Assembly (NCBI GenBank): GCA_032716605.1
Contig: CM064573.1
Location: forward strand, 9,438,709 to 9,502,708
Direction of reading: 5' to 3'
DNA: 64,000 bases
DNA from: Paralithodes platypus
Taxonomy: Eukaryota; Arthropoda; Malacostraca; Decapoda; Lithodidae
Below, piece by piece: positions 20,434 through 30,340 of this stretch. The translations under genes and the position numbers were made by a program. Numbering within the stretch: the first letter of the stretch is position 1; each line of letters opens with the position of its first letter. The notes below the pieces were generated by a model. That model saw only the letters and a list, made by a program, of their open reading frames with translations. It was not told where the DNA came from and ran no database searches.

Positions 20434-20928
20434 CCTCACAAGGCTTTCATTGCTCCAGCTACCTTTCTTCCTTGTGTTACTCTGTTCTCTATTTATCTTG
20501 TATATTTTCCCCTTTTCTCAATCATGGCTCCCAGATATATTAATTCTTCTACTAGTTCAAGCTGTTTTCCATTAATCCTCACATTACACACAGTATCTTC
20601 TTCTCTTTCTATTACCATTACTTTGCTTTTATTTACATATAGTTTCAGTCCTCGTCTTTCACAAACTTTCACAAATATCTCCACCATCTGGCACAGGTCA
20701 TTCTCGCCCTCGGTACATAACACTGCGTCATCTGCATACAACACATTATTGACAGTCATTCTATTCCCACCACTTACTCTCTTCTTGTTCTGTCCTTTAC
20801 TTCTCGCATTACCCCATCCATCTATATATTAAACAACCAGGGGGACATCACACATCCCTGTCTCACTCCGACCTGCACACTAAACCACTCACATAATGCG
20901 CCATATATTCTTACACATGCTTCACTAC
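20434..20928 (-). pseudogene. RTE-like LINE, 3' segment (split by LTR elements)
   Basis: Minus-strand reading shows 'VGVRQGCVMSPWLF', then after a stop and a frame change 'NNVLYADDAVLC' (YADD box near 20725-20740), 'NKSKVMVIER' and 'ELIYLGAMIEKRG'. These match the RT and post-RT region of the LINE at 14.56-16.01 kb. Its upstream sequence continues at 30279-30340 and 39101-39175: the reading frame crosses the CTAC duplication as '...YDG-SEACVR...'. Stops and frame changes make it a remnant older than the two LTR insertions. Confidence 0.85.
20925..20928. other. Target site duplication, element 1 left
   Basis: CTAC here and CTAC at 30275-30278 directly flank the TG...CA termini of element 1. 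Confidence 0.85.
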
Positions 20929-22758
20929 TGTTACGGCTGGATCGGCAATACATATTCGGGATTCTTGATCGTAGGACAGAAATGGCTTAAGTGACAACGA
21001 CACGCTCGATTCCAGTCCCAAATACTATATGCTCCAGACAACAAAAGCACCAACGCCCTACAGAGTTATCGTCTACGGTAACGAGGTACCTTAACTCGGC
21101 GAAAGTGTACAACAGGGGTAGGCTATGAGACTAAACTCCCTCAGACATTTATAGGTTACGTTATTACTAAAGAAATGCAATACTCAAGAAACTACGTTAA
21201 TATTAAGCCTCTAATAATGTAGAATAGAAGCAGGCTAAAGGTATGACAGTGAAATGCTAAATGTATGACAGTGAAATGCTAAATGACAAATGTACATGCC
21301 TACTTGAAAGCGCGTGCACTACAATAACTGTCCCCTACTAACATGCACTAGCATGTAGCATACAAGATGTTCATGATCCAGTAGATACCTAATAATACAC
21401 ATGGGAGGAACATAAATAGTAGTCACTTATTATAATAATGAATCTATACTTGGAATAACTAAAAGGTTGCAGGCAACAGTACTGCGCCGGTAGCCTACTA
21501 CCGCATAGGCTACTTCGCTTCTCTCACTCTGTCTCCCCTCCGAGTCCGTATGCGCCCTACGCAACAGAACTCCGGACACAGCAGCAAAACGACAGTGCAG
21601 TTAATTGATACATGAAAGTATTAATAGTGTTGTCTTGTGTGTGAGTAATGTGTATTGTAAAGGGTTACATACATATACTTAAAGAGAGCTGCAATGCATA
21701 GTAAAATAAAGATATATCCCACTCATCATCCCCATGTGTTCTAGCTAGCAGGCTAAGTCACAGGAACAACGAGTCCCAGCACCGAAAGCGAGAACCCAGG
21801 AGAAGACTGTAGAGAACACAAGGACAGATAAATTACGTTACTCTACTATACCGGCACTACGAGCGAGCTGTAGTTTCGGGTACTACACTCGCTCCTGGCT
21901 CGGTATGCAAATCAAGGCTAAGTCCTCGTCCCTCTACAGACAACTCCTGGGCATGGTCGGGCTCTTACACATGGCACCAGTCTAGTCACAAATGGGATGA
22001 TGAGCGGGGCATATAACTCGTGAACATGTAGAACGTTCACCAACTATCCTCATCAAGAAGATCGCTGTTCACATTAACCCCTTAAATCTAATACATGTAA
22101 ATATATGCTTGTCCTAAGAGTAATACGAGAGGTGAGTGCTGAAACTCCTTTAGGACCTCAAGGGAAGGTTATGCATTTAAATAGAGAGAAGAATGAAATG
22201 AGAGTAATGTCGTCAGAGAGAAAGAGTGCAACAGTGAGAAGTTGGGAGAGGGCAAGGGATGTTAGAATTTCAAAGGTTCTAGGCAACCTGGTCATGGAAC
22301 ACGCAGCCAGCCTCCAGGCAGTGTGCTGTACGACAACATGGGCCCAGCCCGGGCAGCGTAGGCAGGCAACAATGGACTACCAACCCTGTCGCGCCTAGCT
22401 ATAAGCGCAGGGCTGCCAACCAGTCCATACGTCTGGCAACCCACCCGGCCGGCAGCGTGGCGCGTTGCTACCCTCTTGCTCTGAAGCCCAACTCACTCTC
22501 TCTCTCTGAACTCCCATTGTCTTATCTATCAACTTCTCTATTGATACTACATATTAAATGGAAGGTCTCGACATGGCTTAAAAAAAAACCCACCACTGGT
22601 TAGCACATGACGAGACCTTTGCAGAGATACAAAGAACATAGTTATAAGTTGTCACACTCAATATACATTGCGGCTGACGGTAGCCAGATCACGGGCGGTA
22701 CAGTTGAGTACCAAGGAGTACAATCAGGTTGCGTTGCAAAGCACTGGGGTGCGTCACA
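20929..22758 (-). repeat. Element 1 3' LTR
   Basis: 1830 bp. On the plus strand it starts TGTTACGGCTGG and ends GGTGCGTCACA; in element orientation TGTGACGC...CCGTAACA. Compared with the other LTR it has a 22 bp tandem duplication (21241-21262 and 21263-21284) and scattered changes (for example GAGACTAAA against GAGGCTAAA). Confidence 0.93.
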
Positions 22759-22771
22759 GCCCCCCCAAGAT
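22759..22771 (-). promoter_or_regulatory. Element 1 polypurine tract
   Basis: On the minus strand ATCTTGGGGGGGC immediately precedes the 3' LTR, the expected position for the plus-strand primer. Element 2 has the related CTTGGGCGGGG at the same place. The 275 bp between it and the RNase H stop is AT-rich and non-coding. Confidence 0.85.
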
Positions 22772-23046
22772 TTTAGATAATCGACCTTAGAAGCATTATC
22801 AAAATCTGACAGGCAACCAACCGACCTGCTACCCTTAGCTGCCACTAATTGCAAAAGGTGCACAACAACTGAAGTGTGAATTATACATAAAACACAATAT
22901 CGCATGCATCATGCTACAACAATAAAGACTTACAAAACCAAAAAAAAAGAAAGAGTTTTCTCGTTTATTTTATTGTTTTATAATCTTTTTGGATGGCGTT
23001 ATGATAGCCTAATTTTACTCCTGCTCAACCCACACACCGTGCACGA

Positions 23047-23690
23047 CTATCTTGGATCATCAACCCTTGATAGACAATCTGCTATCACGTTCTCACTCCC
23101 GGCAATATGCTGAATGTTGAGATTATACTCTTGGAGCATTAGGGACCACCTGGTCAACCGCATATTCCGATTGTGAAACTGATTTAGGAATTTCAAGGGA
23201 TGATGGTCCGTATAAATCGTCACTACCGGGCTGTAGGCTGGAACATAAACTTCGAAATGTTTGAGCGACAAAACGATAGCCAGAAGCTTCTTCTCTATAG
23301 TCGAGTAATTCCTTTGTGCCGAATTAAACTTGCGAGAAAAGAAGCTCACTGGGTGTTCCAAGCCCTCGGAATCAGTCTGCAGTAACACTGCCCCGGCACC
23401 CACACCGCTGGCATCAATCGCCAGCTGAAAACTCCTGGAGAAGTCTGGGGCCCTCAAAATCGGATGTGTACACAGCAGGTGCTTGACTAGGTCGAAAGCC
23501 CTCTGACACTCCGCAGCCCAACAGAACTTCACTGACTTCGACAGTAGATCAGTTAACGGTGCTAAGACAGTAGAGTATCCCCGGATGAAGCGCCTATAAT
23601 AGCCTATCATACCTAGGAACCGCATGACCTGGCGCTTAGTGGTGGGCCTGGGAAACATATTGATAGCCTGTATCTTGCTCAGGGGGGGCA
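23047..23690 (-). CDS. Element 1 pol: RT thumb and RNase H
   Basis: Continues pol in the next frame. It opens with the RT connection 'PRPTTKRQVMRFLGMIGYYR' and leads into RNase H. Counted from an ATG at 23751, the acidic residues are D113 in 'LAIDASGVGAG', E153 in 'STIEKKLLAIV', D182 in 'IYTDHHPLKF' and D225 in 'NVIADCLSR', the usual DEDD set. Upstream of residue about 23 the frame is only the shadow of the preceding frame. The break lies at CCCCCCC on the coding strand (23692-23698), with a TGA just after it in the upstream frame. Eight Cs, or a -1 slip, would join the frames. The RNase H removes the RNA template during reverse transcription. Confidence 0.88.
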
Positions 23691-26600
23691 CACCCGGCCT
23701 AACCCGACCACAAAGCCAAGATACTGCACAGTAGCCTTTACAAACTCGCACTTCCTCAGGTTCACCACCAGCCCAGCATCGTGCAACTTCCCAAACAGGG
23801 TCTCTAAGTGCCTTAGGTGATTTTCAAAATCGTCATCATACACTATCACGTCATCAAGGTAGACCGTGCAGTTAGGGATTTCGTCACAAATATCGTTCAT
23901 CAGGTTCTGAAACGTGGCAGGTGCGTTCTTAAGCCCATAAGGCATTACGTTGCATTGGTAGGTCTTGCCATCTACCTCAAAACCACAAACTTGCTTAGCT
24001 CGGTCCGACAGGGGTACTTGCCAGTAGCCTTTTACAAGATCAATTTTAGTAAGGTACTTTGCATTCCCTATCTTGTCCACGCTGTCGTCAACTCGAGGCA
24101 AAGGGTAAGGGTTGGTAGTGGTCAAGCCATTTAGCCTACGAAAATCTATGCAGAACCGCACCTTGCCGTCAGGTTTTGGCTGCAACGTGACGGGTGATGT
24201 CCACTTCACATAACCTTCAGTGATCATCCCTCTCTCAACCATGTACTTTAACTCCTCCCGTAAAGCTGGCAACTTTACCGGGGGCACACGGTAGGGCACT
24301 GACTTGAAGGGCACATTATCACCGACGTCCACGTCGTGCGTTACCTGAGTAGTGAGACCTGGGTGTTCGGCGAAAACAGAGGGGTATGACCTGAACAGGC
24401 CTAGGACAGCAGCACCCTGGTGCTCAGGCAGGTGACTTACAGCTTGCCTAGCCTCTTGTTCAGTATTCCCCGCCCACTGTTCCGCGGAAATGACACAGTC
24501 CCAGCTATCCTCCTCAGCAGCATGACTGTCCCCACCTCCTTCTCCACCCTGGCCGCTGCAGGCCAGCACAGGGACAGTGAGAGGCTCTGAGGGGCGTCTC
24601 ACATACTCTTTCATGAGGTTAACATGACATAACTGATGTTTTTTCCTACGGTCAGGTGTTGCAACGAGATAATCAAGGTCGGACAGTTTCTTAGCCACCA
24701 CATACGGCCCAATGAACTTGGCAGAAAGGGGGTGTCCAGGCAAAGGTAAAAGCAACATTACCTCCTGACCCACCGAAAACTCCCGAAGCTTCACCTTGGC
24801 GTCATACTGGTGCTTCATGACCGCCTGTGCATTAACCAAGTTATTACCTGCCGCTGCCATGCAACCTATAAGTCTCTCCCGGCTCTCAAGGACATATTTA
24901 AGTACAGACCCCGGCTTCTCTTCGCCCTCCCAGATCTCTTTCACCATACTTAAAGGTCCTCTCACATTATGGCCAAAGACTAGTTGATTTGGACTGAACC
25001 CCAGGCTCTCTCCTGGGACTTCACGTGCAGCGAACAGAACATACGGCAGACCCAAATCCCAATCAGTGTCATGTTCTGCACAGTAACAGCGTAGCATACT
25101 CTTCAGGGTCGAGTGCCACCGCTCCAAGACTCCCTGACTCTCGGGATGGTAGGCTGACGACACTACAGAACATATACCGTGCAACTGAAGGGTTTGCTTG
25201 AACAATTTGGATGTAAAATTGCTCCCCTGGTCTGACTGCACCTCACGTGGAAATCCATAACGGGAACAGAACAATAATAAGTTTTTAACAACTGCCTTTG
25301 CCGAGCCGTTTCTCATGGGGTATGCGTCCGGGTATCTCGTAGCCACATCCATGATTGTCAACAGGAATTTATTGCCACTACTAGTAGGCGGGAAAGGGCC
25401 AACCAAATCTACTACAACTTTGCTGAACGGAGGCCCGGTGACAGGTATGGGAAACAAATGTGGCTTCGGGATTGTCTGGTTAGGCTTCCCCGTTGTCTGG
25501 CAGGTCGCACACCCAGCCACCCATGCACAGACATCAGCCTTGACCCCAGGCCACCAGAAAAACCTGCCCAATGCCGCCAATGTTTTTGTTACCCCCAAAT
25601 GACCCGCCACCAGCACATCATGCGCCAGACACAATAAGGACTCTCTATACTTATTTGGAACAACCACCTGGTCTACTACCCTCGCACCGCCCTCCCACTT
25701 CGATTTGGGGTCTAGAAATCTGCGGTACAATATCCTGTTGAGCCTAAAGAAATCTCCCGGCTTCGCATCCCCATCTTCCTCCAACTCTATGGCACCATTG
25801 CTATAACGAGCTAGGCTAGCGTCTTGCAGCTGCTGCTCACTAATGTCCCCGGGCGTCAATGCATCAAGATGGTTTTGTAATAAGACATTACCCCGGCTAG
25901 TAGGCTCTACTGCCTTAGTGGCTCTCGCTACAGCTCTTGCCTCACGCGAAGTCTTACCCAACTCTGCCTTGTTACACACCATATCTGGGCCAGAGTCAAC
26001 TCCCGTGTTTATTATAGGTCCAAGTACCGAATCACCGAGAAGTGCAGCAGAATCAATGTCCCTTTTCCTGCCCTTAGCAACCTTCTCCTGATCCTTCCTC
26101 CACTGTCCCCGAGGTTGAGTGCTAGGCTGTGCAGGAGCCGCAGAGCGAGATCGGGTTACCACACAGGCCATCTCATCCTGTTGGCACCTCCCAACCCATT
26201 CCCGATTCTCACCATCCACGTCGGCCGCCCTCTCGGCAACGACTAAGGGTGGAGTCCCGGAAGTGGGCACCGCAAAGTCGTTGCCGAGAAGAAGGTCGAC
26301 GCCCTCAACTGGCAAACACTCAACGATCCCTACATCCAGCTCCCTGCACACCTCTCCCACTCTCAACTCCAACCTCACAAGTGGGTATGACCTCGTAGCA
26401 TTTATACCCTGCACCACAACAACTCTGGCCGCATTCATCGGTTTCCCTGTGAAGTTCCTCAACAAAGTTTGCGAAGCCCCCGTATCCCTCAGCAAGTCAA
26501 CCCTCCATAGTTCACTCCCCCAGCTCACAAACCCGTGTCCCCGATGGCTACAGAAAGCGTCCCGGACAGGTGTCGAGCCCTCCGTACGCTTCTTTACCGC

Positions 26601-27077
26601 GTGTGCCTCAGCTGCTGACAACCTACCCCGGGCAGTTGCTGCAGCCTTCAGAGACACACCGATACTGTGAACCAATGACACCGGCTTAGTGGGAGTGTTA
26701 CTAGGGCACTCACGTGAATAATGGCCTAGCTTCTGACATTTGTAACATTTCACATCCCCAATGGGCTTCTTCCCTTGTGCGGGCGAAGAAGGGGCCTGAC
26801 CTTTAGTAAACGGGAGAGGCTTGTGTTTGTAGGTGTTATTAGGTGCAATGCTTTTAGTGTGGTTATGTGTGTCATAGGATTTGCTATTATCGAAAACTCT
26901 GGTGGGTGGGGTATAGCGCCCCTTCTGCCCTAACTCAGCCCTCTGAGCGGCACCGCAACCACGAATCAATGATAATCTGAGGTCTGCCATCTTGGCAGCC
27001 TCCTCTACTGTCTTGGGACATTTTTCCTTAATGTTCAGCGTTAGATCGGTTCCAGTACATTTGTAAAACTGTTCCAA
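23679..27077 (-). CDS. Element 1 gag C-terminus, protease, integrase and reverse transcriptase
   Basis: 1132 codons. Order by residue: gag tail with zinc knuckle C111-C114-H119-C124; retropepsin DTGAS at 198-202; integrase HHCC (H486, H493, C523, C526), catalytic D557, D616 and E652 with exactly 35 residues between the last two, and GPY at 790-792; linker with 'HPGLTTQVTHDVDVGD'; RT with 'GYVKWTSPVTLQPKPDG', 'KIDLVKGYWQVPL' (D1013) and YLDD at 1073-1076. Most Ty3/gypsy elements have RT-RNase H before integrase; here integrase comes first, as described for Gmr1-type elements. No chromodomain was seen. The ORF start is not the gag start: the true gag frame lies upstream, out of frame because of a 7 nt loss near 27070 relative to element 2. 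The last codons before 23679 run into the C7 frame break. Confidence 0.92.
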   Translation of the reverse strand: MEQFYKCTGTDLTLNIKEKCPKTVEEAAKMADLRLSLIRGCGAAQRAELGQKGRYTPPTRVFDNSKSYDTHNHTKSIAPNNTYKHKPLPFTKGQAPSSPAQGKKPIGDVKCYKCQKLGHYSRECPSNTPTKPVSLVHSIGVSLKAAATARGRLSAAEAHAVKKRTEGSTPVRDAFCSHRGHGFVSWGSELWRVDLLRDTGASQTLLRNFTGKPMNAARVVVVQGINATRSYPLVRLELRVGEVCRELDVGIVECLPVEGVDLLLGNDFAVPTSGTPPLVVAERAADVDGENREWVGRCQQDEMACVVTRSRSAAPAQPSTQPRGQWRKDQEKVAKGRKRDIDSAALLGDSVLGPIINTGVDSGPDMVCNKAELGKTSREARAVARATKAVEPTSRGNVLLQNHLDALTPGDISEQQLQDASLARYSNGAIELEEDGDAKPGDFFRLNRILYRRFLDPKSKWEGGARVVDQVVVPNKYRESLLCLAHDVLVAGHLGVTKTLAALGRFFWWPGVKADVCAWVAGCATCQTTGKPNQTIPKPHLFPIPVTGPPFSKVVVDLVGPFPPTSSGNKFLLTIMDVATRYPDAYPMRNGSAKAVVKNLLLFCSRYGFPREVQSDQGSNFTSKLFKQTLQLHGICSVVSSAYHPESQGVLERWHSTLKSMLRCYCAEHDTDWDLGLPYVLFAAREVPGESLGFSPNQLVFGHNVRGPLSMVKEIWEGEEKPGSVLKYVLESRERLIGCMAAAGNNLVNAQAVMKHQYDAKVKLREFSVGQEVMLLLPLPGHPLSAKFIGPYVVAKKLSDLDYLVATPDRRKKHQLCHVNLMKEYVRRPSEPLTVPVLACSGQGGEGGGDSHAAEEDSWDCVISAEQWAGNTEQEARQAVSHLPEHQGAAVLGLFRSYPSVFAEHPGLTTQVTHDVDVGDNVPFKSVPYRVPPVKLPALREELKYMVERGMITEGYVKWTSPVTLQPKPDGKVRFCIDFRRLNGLTTTNPYPLPRVDDSVDKIGNAKYLTKIDLVKGYWQVPLSDRAKQVCGFEVDGKTYQCNVMPYGLKNAPATFQNLMNDICDEIPNCTVYLDDVIVYDDDFENHLRHLETLFGKLHDAGLVVNLRKCEFVKATVQYLGFVVGLGRVCPP

Positions 27078-28196
27078 AGTTGCTTAATTTCCTTAGCCGA
27101 CTCTGCGTGCTCGGACCGAAACCAGTTATTACATGCATCTGTTAAGTCCCGTGCGTGCTCCATAAAACTGACGTCGCTCTTCTTATTCACGCCACGGAAC
27201 TTCAATCTATAAGTTTCGGGTTGCAGTTCGTAGGCCCGGAGCACAGCCTCCTTCACCAGTCCATACATGACACTCTCGTCCAGTGACAGTGCATCGTAGG
27301 CTTTCAACCCCTTACCCACTAGACGTGATGAAACTAATGCTGCCCATTTAACCTCCGGCCAGTCATACTCACGACACTTCTTTTCGAAACGAGCATAAAA
27401 CTCAGTCACTGCTGTCTCATCAAATGCGGGTACTAACTTAATTAAATGCGAAAGTGAGTCTGTAACCCGGTGCCCACCACCGAGATGACGCCCCGTGGTC
27501 TCTACTCTAGACTTCTCGACATCCATTTCAGCCTGGTACCTGGTTGCATCCTGATTGGCTTGGATTCTAGCAACCTCTATGCGTTCTATACTAGCCTGTT
27601 GTATCTGAGTCTCCTGCAGCTTAATCCGTTCTATACTAGCCTGTTGTATCTGAGTCTCCTGCAGCTTAATCCGTTCTATACTAGCCTGTTGACTCTCTTG
27701 CAACTTAAGCTTAGCTAGTTCTAGCTGAAATAACATCTCAGGAGACAGGCCTGGGGGGGGGGAGAGCACAAAATGGGGGATCCACACCGAGACGTGTTTA
27801 CGGGTAAGCCAGCTTGCCATTGAGAACCCTCCTGCTGCATCGTGCTAAGACTCGCTGGCTGAGGGCCCAGCTCAGGGGTAGAGTGGAATGGAGGCTTGGA
27901 GGGAACCCCCCAAGACCCCACTCCACCCACCGCCCCATCGCCATCACCCAACAAACATGCCACCAAATTCTTCTTGGGCCAACTGTCAGGACAATCCCGC
28001 CCCAAAACCGTGGCTAAACAGCGAAGACCGTAACAATCAATAGCCTGCAGGCGCTGTTCGGTCAAAGGTGTCTGCAAAAATGCCCGGGCATCCCTCTCTC
28101 CACTTATAACACTCCCTCCCTAAATATCTGCTGTACTTGCTGGTCACTAGGCTGTACCGTGTTATCCTCCCCCGTAAATGATGAGTCATTAGACAT
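27041..28196 (-). pseudogene. Element 1 gag, frame-broken
   Basis: Gag (capsid) region, identified by alignment with the gag frame of element 2. The probable start is ATG at 28196 ('MSNDSSFTGEDN'). A first frame change is near 28120 (GGGAGGGAG), a second at the G run 27751-27762, where 'YGLRCLATVLG' (28077 frame) passes to 'SPEMLFQLELAKLKLQES' (27820 frame), and a third near 27070. The central part has a Gln-rich coiled coil with 'IKLQETQIQQASIER' nearly repeated, and the capsid-like 'LQPETYRLKFRGVNKK'. Gag packages the element RNA in virus-like particles. Confidence 0.85.
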
Positions 28197-28452
28197 AGTG
28201 CTGGTTATACAATTGCTGTTCATAAAAAAAAAAAGTGCTTATTACTAATTGCAGTCTCGACTCACAAAATGTTAAAGATGCTTGAATGACTCTACTCTAG
28301 ACACCTAACGAAACAATCTGCAAGTCCACCAATACAATAATGACACAATAAAAATTCCTCCAATATGCAAGAAAATTCTAGCCAGCTCTACTAGGTAGCA
28401 TAGAATAGTTCTCCAAAAAACATGTGATAGGATACTACTGAATCTTGTGCAA

Positions 28453-28460
28453 GGTCGCCA
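28453..28460 (-). promoter_or_regulatory. Element 1 primer binding site
   Basis: On the minus strand TGGCGACC, three bases after the 5' LTR. Element 2 has the identical 8-mer two bases after its LTR. The tRNA used cannot be named from 8 bases. The 28197-28452 leader is otherwise non-coding. Confidence 0.8.
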
Positions 28461-28463
28461 TTT

Positions 28464-30274
28464 TGTTACGGCTGGATCGGCAATACATATTCGGGATTCT
28501 TGATCGTAGGACAGAAATGGCTTAAGTGACAACGACACGCTCGATTCCAGTCCCAAATACTATATGCTCCAGACAACAAAAGCACCAACGCCCTACAGAG
28601 TTATCGTCTACGGTAACGAGGTACCTTAACTCGGCGAAAGTGTACAACAGGGGTAGGCTATGAGGCTAAACTCCCTCAGACATTTATAGGTTACGTTATT
28701 ACTAAAGAAATGCAATACTCAAGAAACTACGTTAATATTAAGCCTCTAATAATGTAGAATAGAAGCAGGCTAAAGGTATGACAGTGAAATGCTAAATGAC
28801 AAATGTACACGCCTACTTGAAAGCGCGTGCACTACAATAACTGTCCCCTACTAACATGCACTAGCATGTAGCATACAAGATGTTCATGATCCAGTAGATA
28901 CCTAATAATACACATGGGAGGAACATAAATAGTAGTCACTTATTATAATAATGAATCTATACTTGGAATAACTAAAAGGTTGCAGGCAACAGTACTGCGC
29001 CGGTAGCCTACTACCGCATAGGCTACTTCGCTTCTCTCACTCTGTCTCCCCTCCGAGTCCGTATGCGCCCTACGCAACAGAACTCCGGACACAGCAGCAA
29101 AACGACAGTGCAGTTAATTGATACATGAAAGTATTAATAGTGTTGTCTTGTGTGTGAGTAATGTGTATTGTAAAGGGTTTACATACATATACTTAAAGAG
29201 AGCTGCAATGCATAGTAAAATAAAGATATATCCCACTCATCATCCCCATGTGTTCTAGCTAGCAGGCCAAGTCACAGGAACAACGAGTCCCAGCACCGAA
29301 AGCGAGAACCCAGGAGAAGACTGTAGAAAACACAAGGACAGATAAATTACGTTACTCTACTATACCGGCACTACGAGCGAGCTGTAGTCTCGGGTACTAC
29401 ACTCGCTCCTGGCTCGGTATGCAAATCAAGGCTAAGTCCTCGTCCCTCTACAGACAACTCCTGGGCATGGTCGGGCTCTTACACATGGCACCAGTCTAGT
29501 CACAAATGGGATGATGAGCGGGGCATATAACTCATGAACATGTAGAACGTTCACCAACTATCCTCATCAAGAAGATCGCTGTTCACATTAACCCCTTAAA
29601 TCTAATACATGTAAATATATGCTTGTCCTAAGAGTAATACGAGAGGTGAGTGCTGAAACTCCTTTAGGACCTCAAGGGAAGGTTATGCATTTAAATAGAG
29701 AGAAGAATGAAATGAGAGTAATGTCGTCAGAGAGAAAGAGTGCAACAGTGAGAAGTTGGGAGAGAGGGCAAGGGATGTTAGAATCTCAAAGGTTCTAGGC
29801 AACCTGGTCATGGAACACGCAGCCAGCCTCCAGGCAGTGTGCTGTACGACAACATGGGCCCAGCCCAGGCAGCGTAGGCAGGCAACAATGGACTACCAAC
29901 CCTGTCGCGCCTAGCTATAAGCGCAGGGCTGCCAACCAGTCCATACGTCTGGCAACCCACCCGGCCGGCAGCGTGGCGCGTTGCTACCCTCTTGCTCTGA
30001 AGCCCAACTCACTCTCTCTCTCTGAACTCCCATTGTCTTATCTATCAACTTCTCTATTGATACTACATATTAAATGGAAGGTCTCGACATGGCTTAAAAC
30101 AAAACCCACCACTGGTTAGCACATGACGAGACCTTTGCAGAGATACAAAGAACATAGTTATAAGTTGTCACACTCAATATACATTGCGGCTGACGGTAGC
30201 CAGATCACGGGCGGTACAGTCGAGTACCAAGGAGTACAATCAGGTTGCGTTGCAAAGCACTGGGGTGCGTCACA
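28464..30274 (-). repeat. Element 1 5' LTR
   Basis: 1811 bp, nearly identical to 20929-22758 but with a single copy of the 22 bp unit. Termini TG...CA. Short open frames inside both LTRs (for example 22105-22398) are not supported as genes. Confidence 0.93.
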
Positions 30275-30278
30275 CTAC
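30275..30278. other. Target site duplication, element 1 right
   Basis: CTAC, matching 20925-20928. Confidence 0.85.
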
Positions 30279-30340
30279 CATCATATATATTCTTCACAGC
30301 ATTCAACAAATTGTCTTTTACATCATACAGCTCTAACACT
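30279..30340 (-). pseudogene. RTE-like LINE, 62 bp middle segment
   Basis: Between the two LTR elements. Minus-strand reading 'LELYDVKDNLLNAVKNIYDG' is homologous to 'LRIYGVDGKLLTAVKSMYEG' of the LINE at 14.9 kb. It joins 39101-39175 upstream and 20928 downstream without a frame change once one copy of each TSD is removed. Confidence 0.9.

Larger units (their letters stand above)
20929..30274 (-). mobile_element. Element 1: Ty3/gypsy LTR retrotransposon, Gmr1-type order
   Basis: A 9.35 kb element on the minus strand: 5' LTR 30274-28464, PBS 28460-28453, gag about 28196-26700, protease, integrase, RT, RNase H ending 23047, polypurine tract next to the 3' LTR, 3' LTR 22758-20929. No env-like frame is seen. 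The 4 bp TSD and LTRs that differ by roughly a dozen substitutions and small indels over 1.8 kb (by eye) point to a recent insertion. It carries about four frame breaks, several at homopolymers, so it is either a slightly decayed copy or affected by sequencing indels. It is inserted into the RTE-like LINE remnant. Confidence 0.92.

Noticed and set aside
22105..22398. 97-codon frame inside element 1 LTR
   Set aside because: Lies in LTR sequence; the other LTR copy carries indels that break it.
23200..26670. Plus-strand frames of 60-183 codons across element 1
   Set aside because: Shadows of the minus-strand pol; pol domains with catalytic residues are clear on the minus strand.
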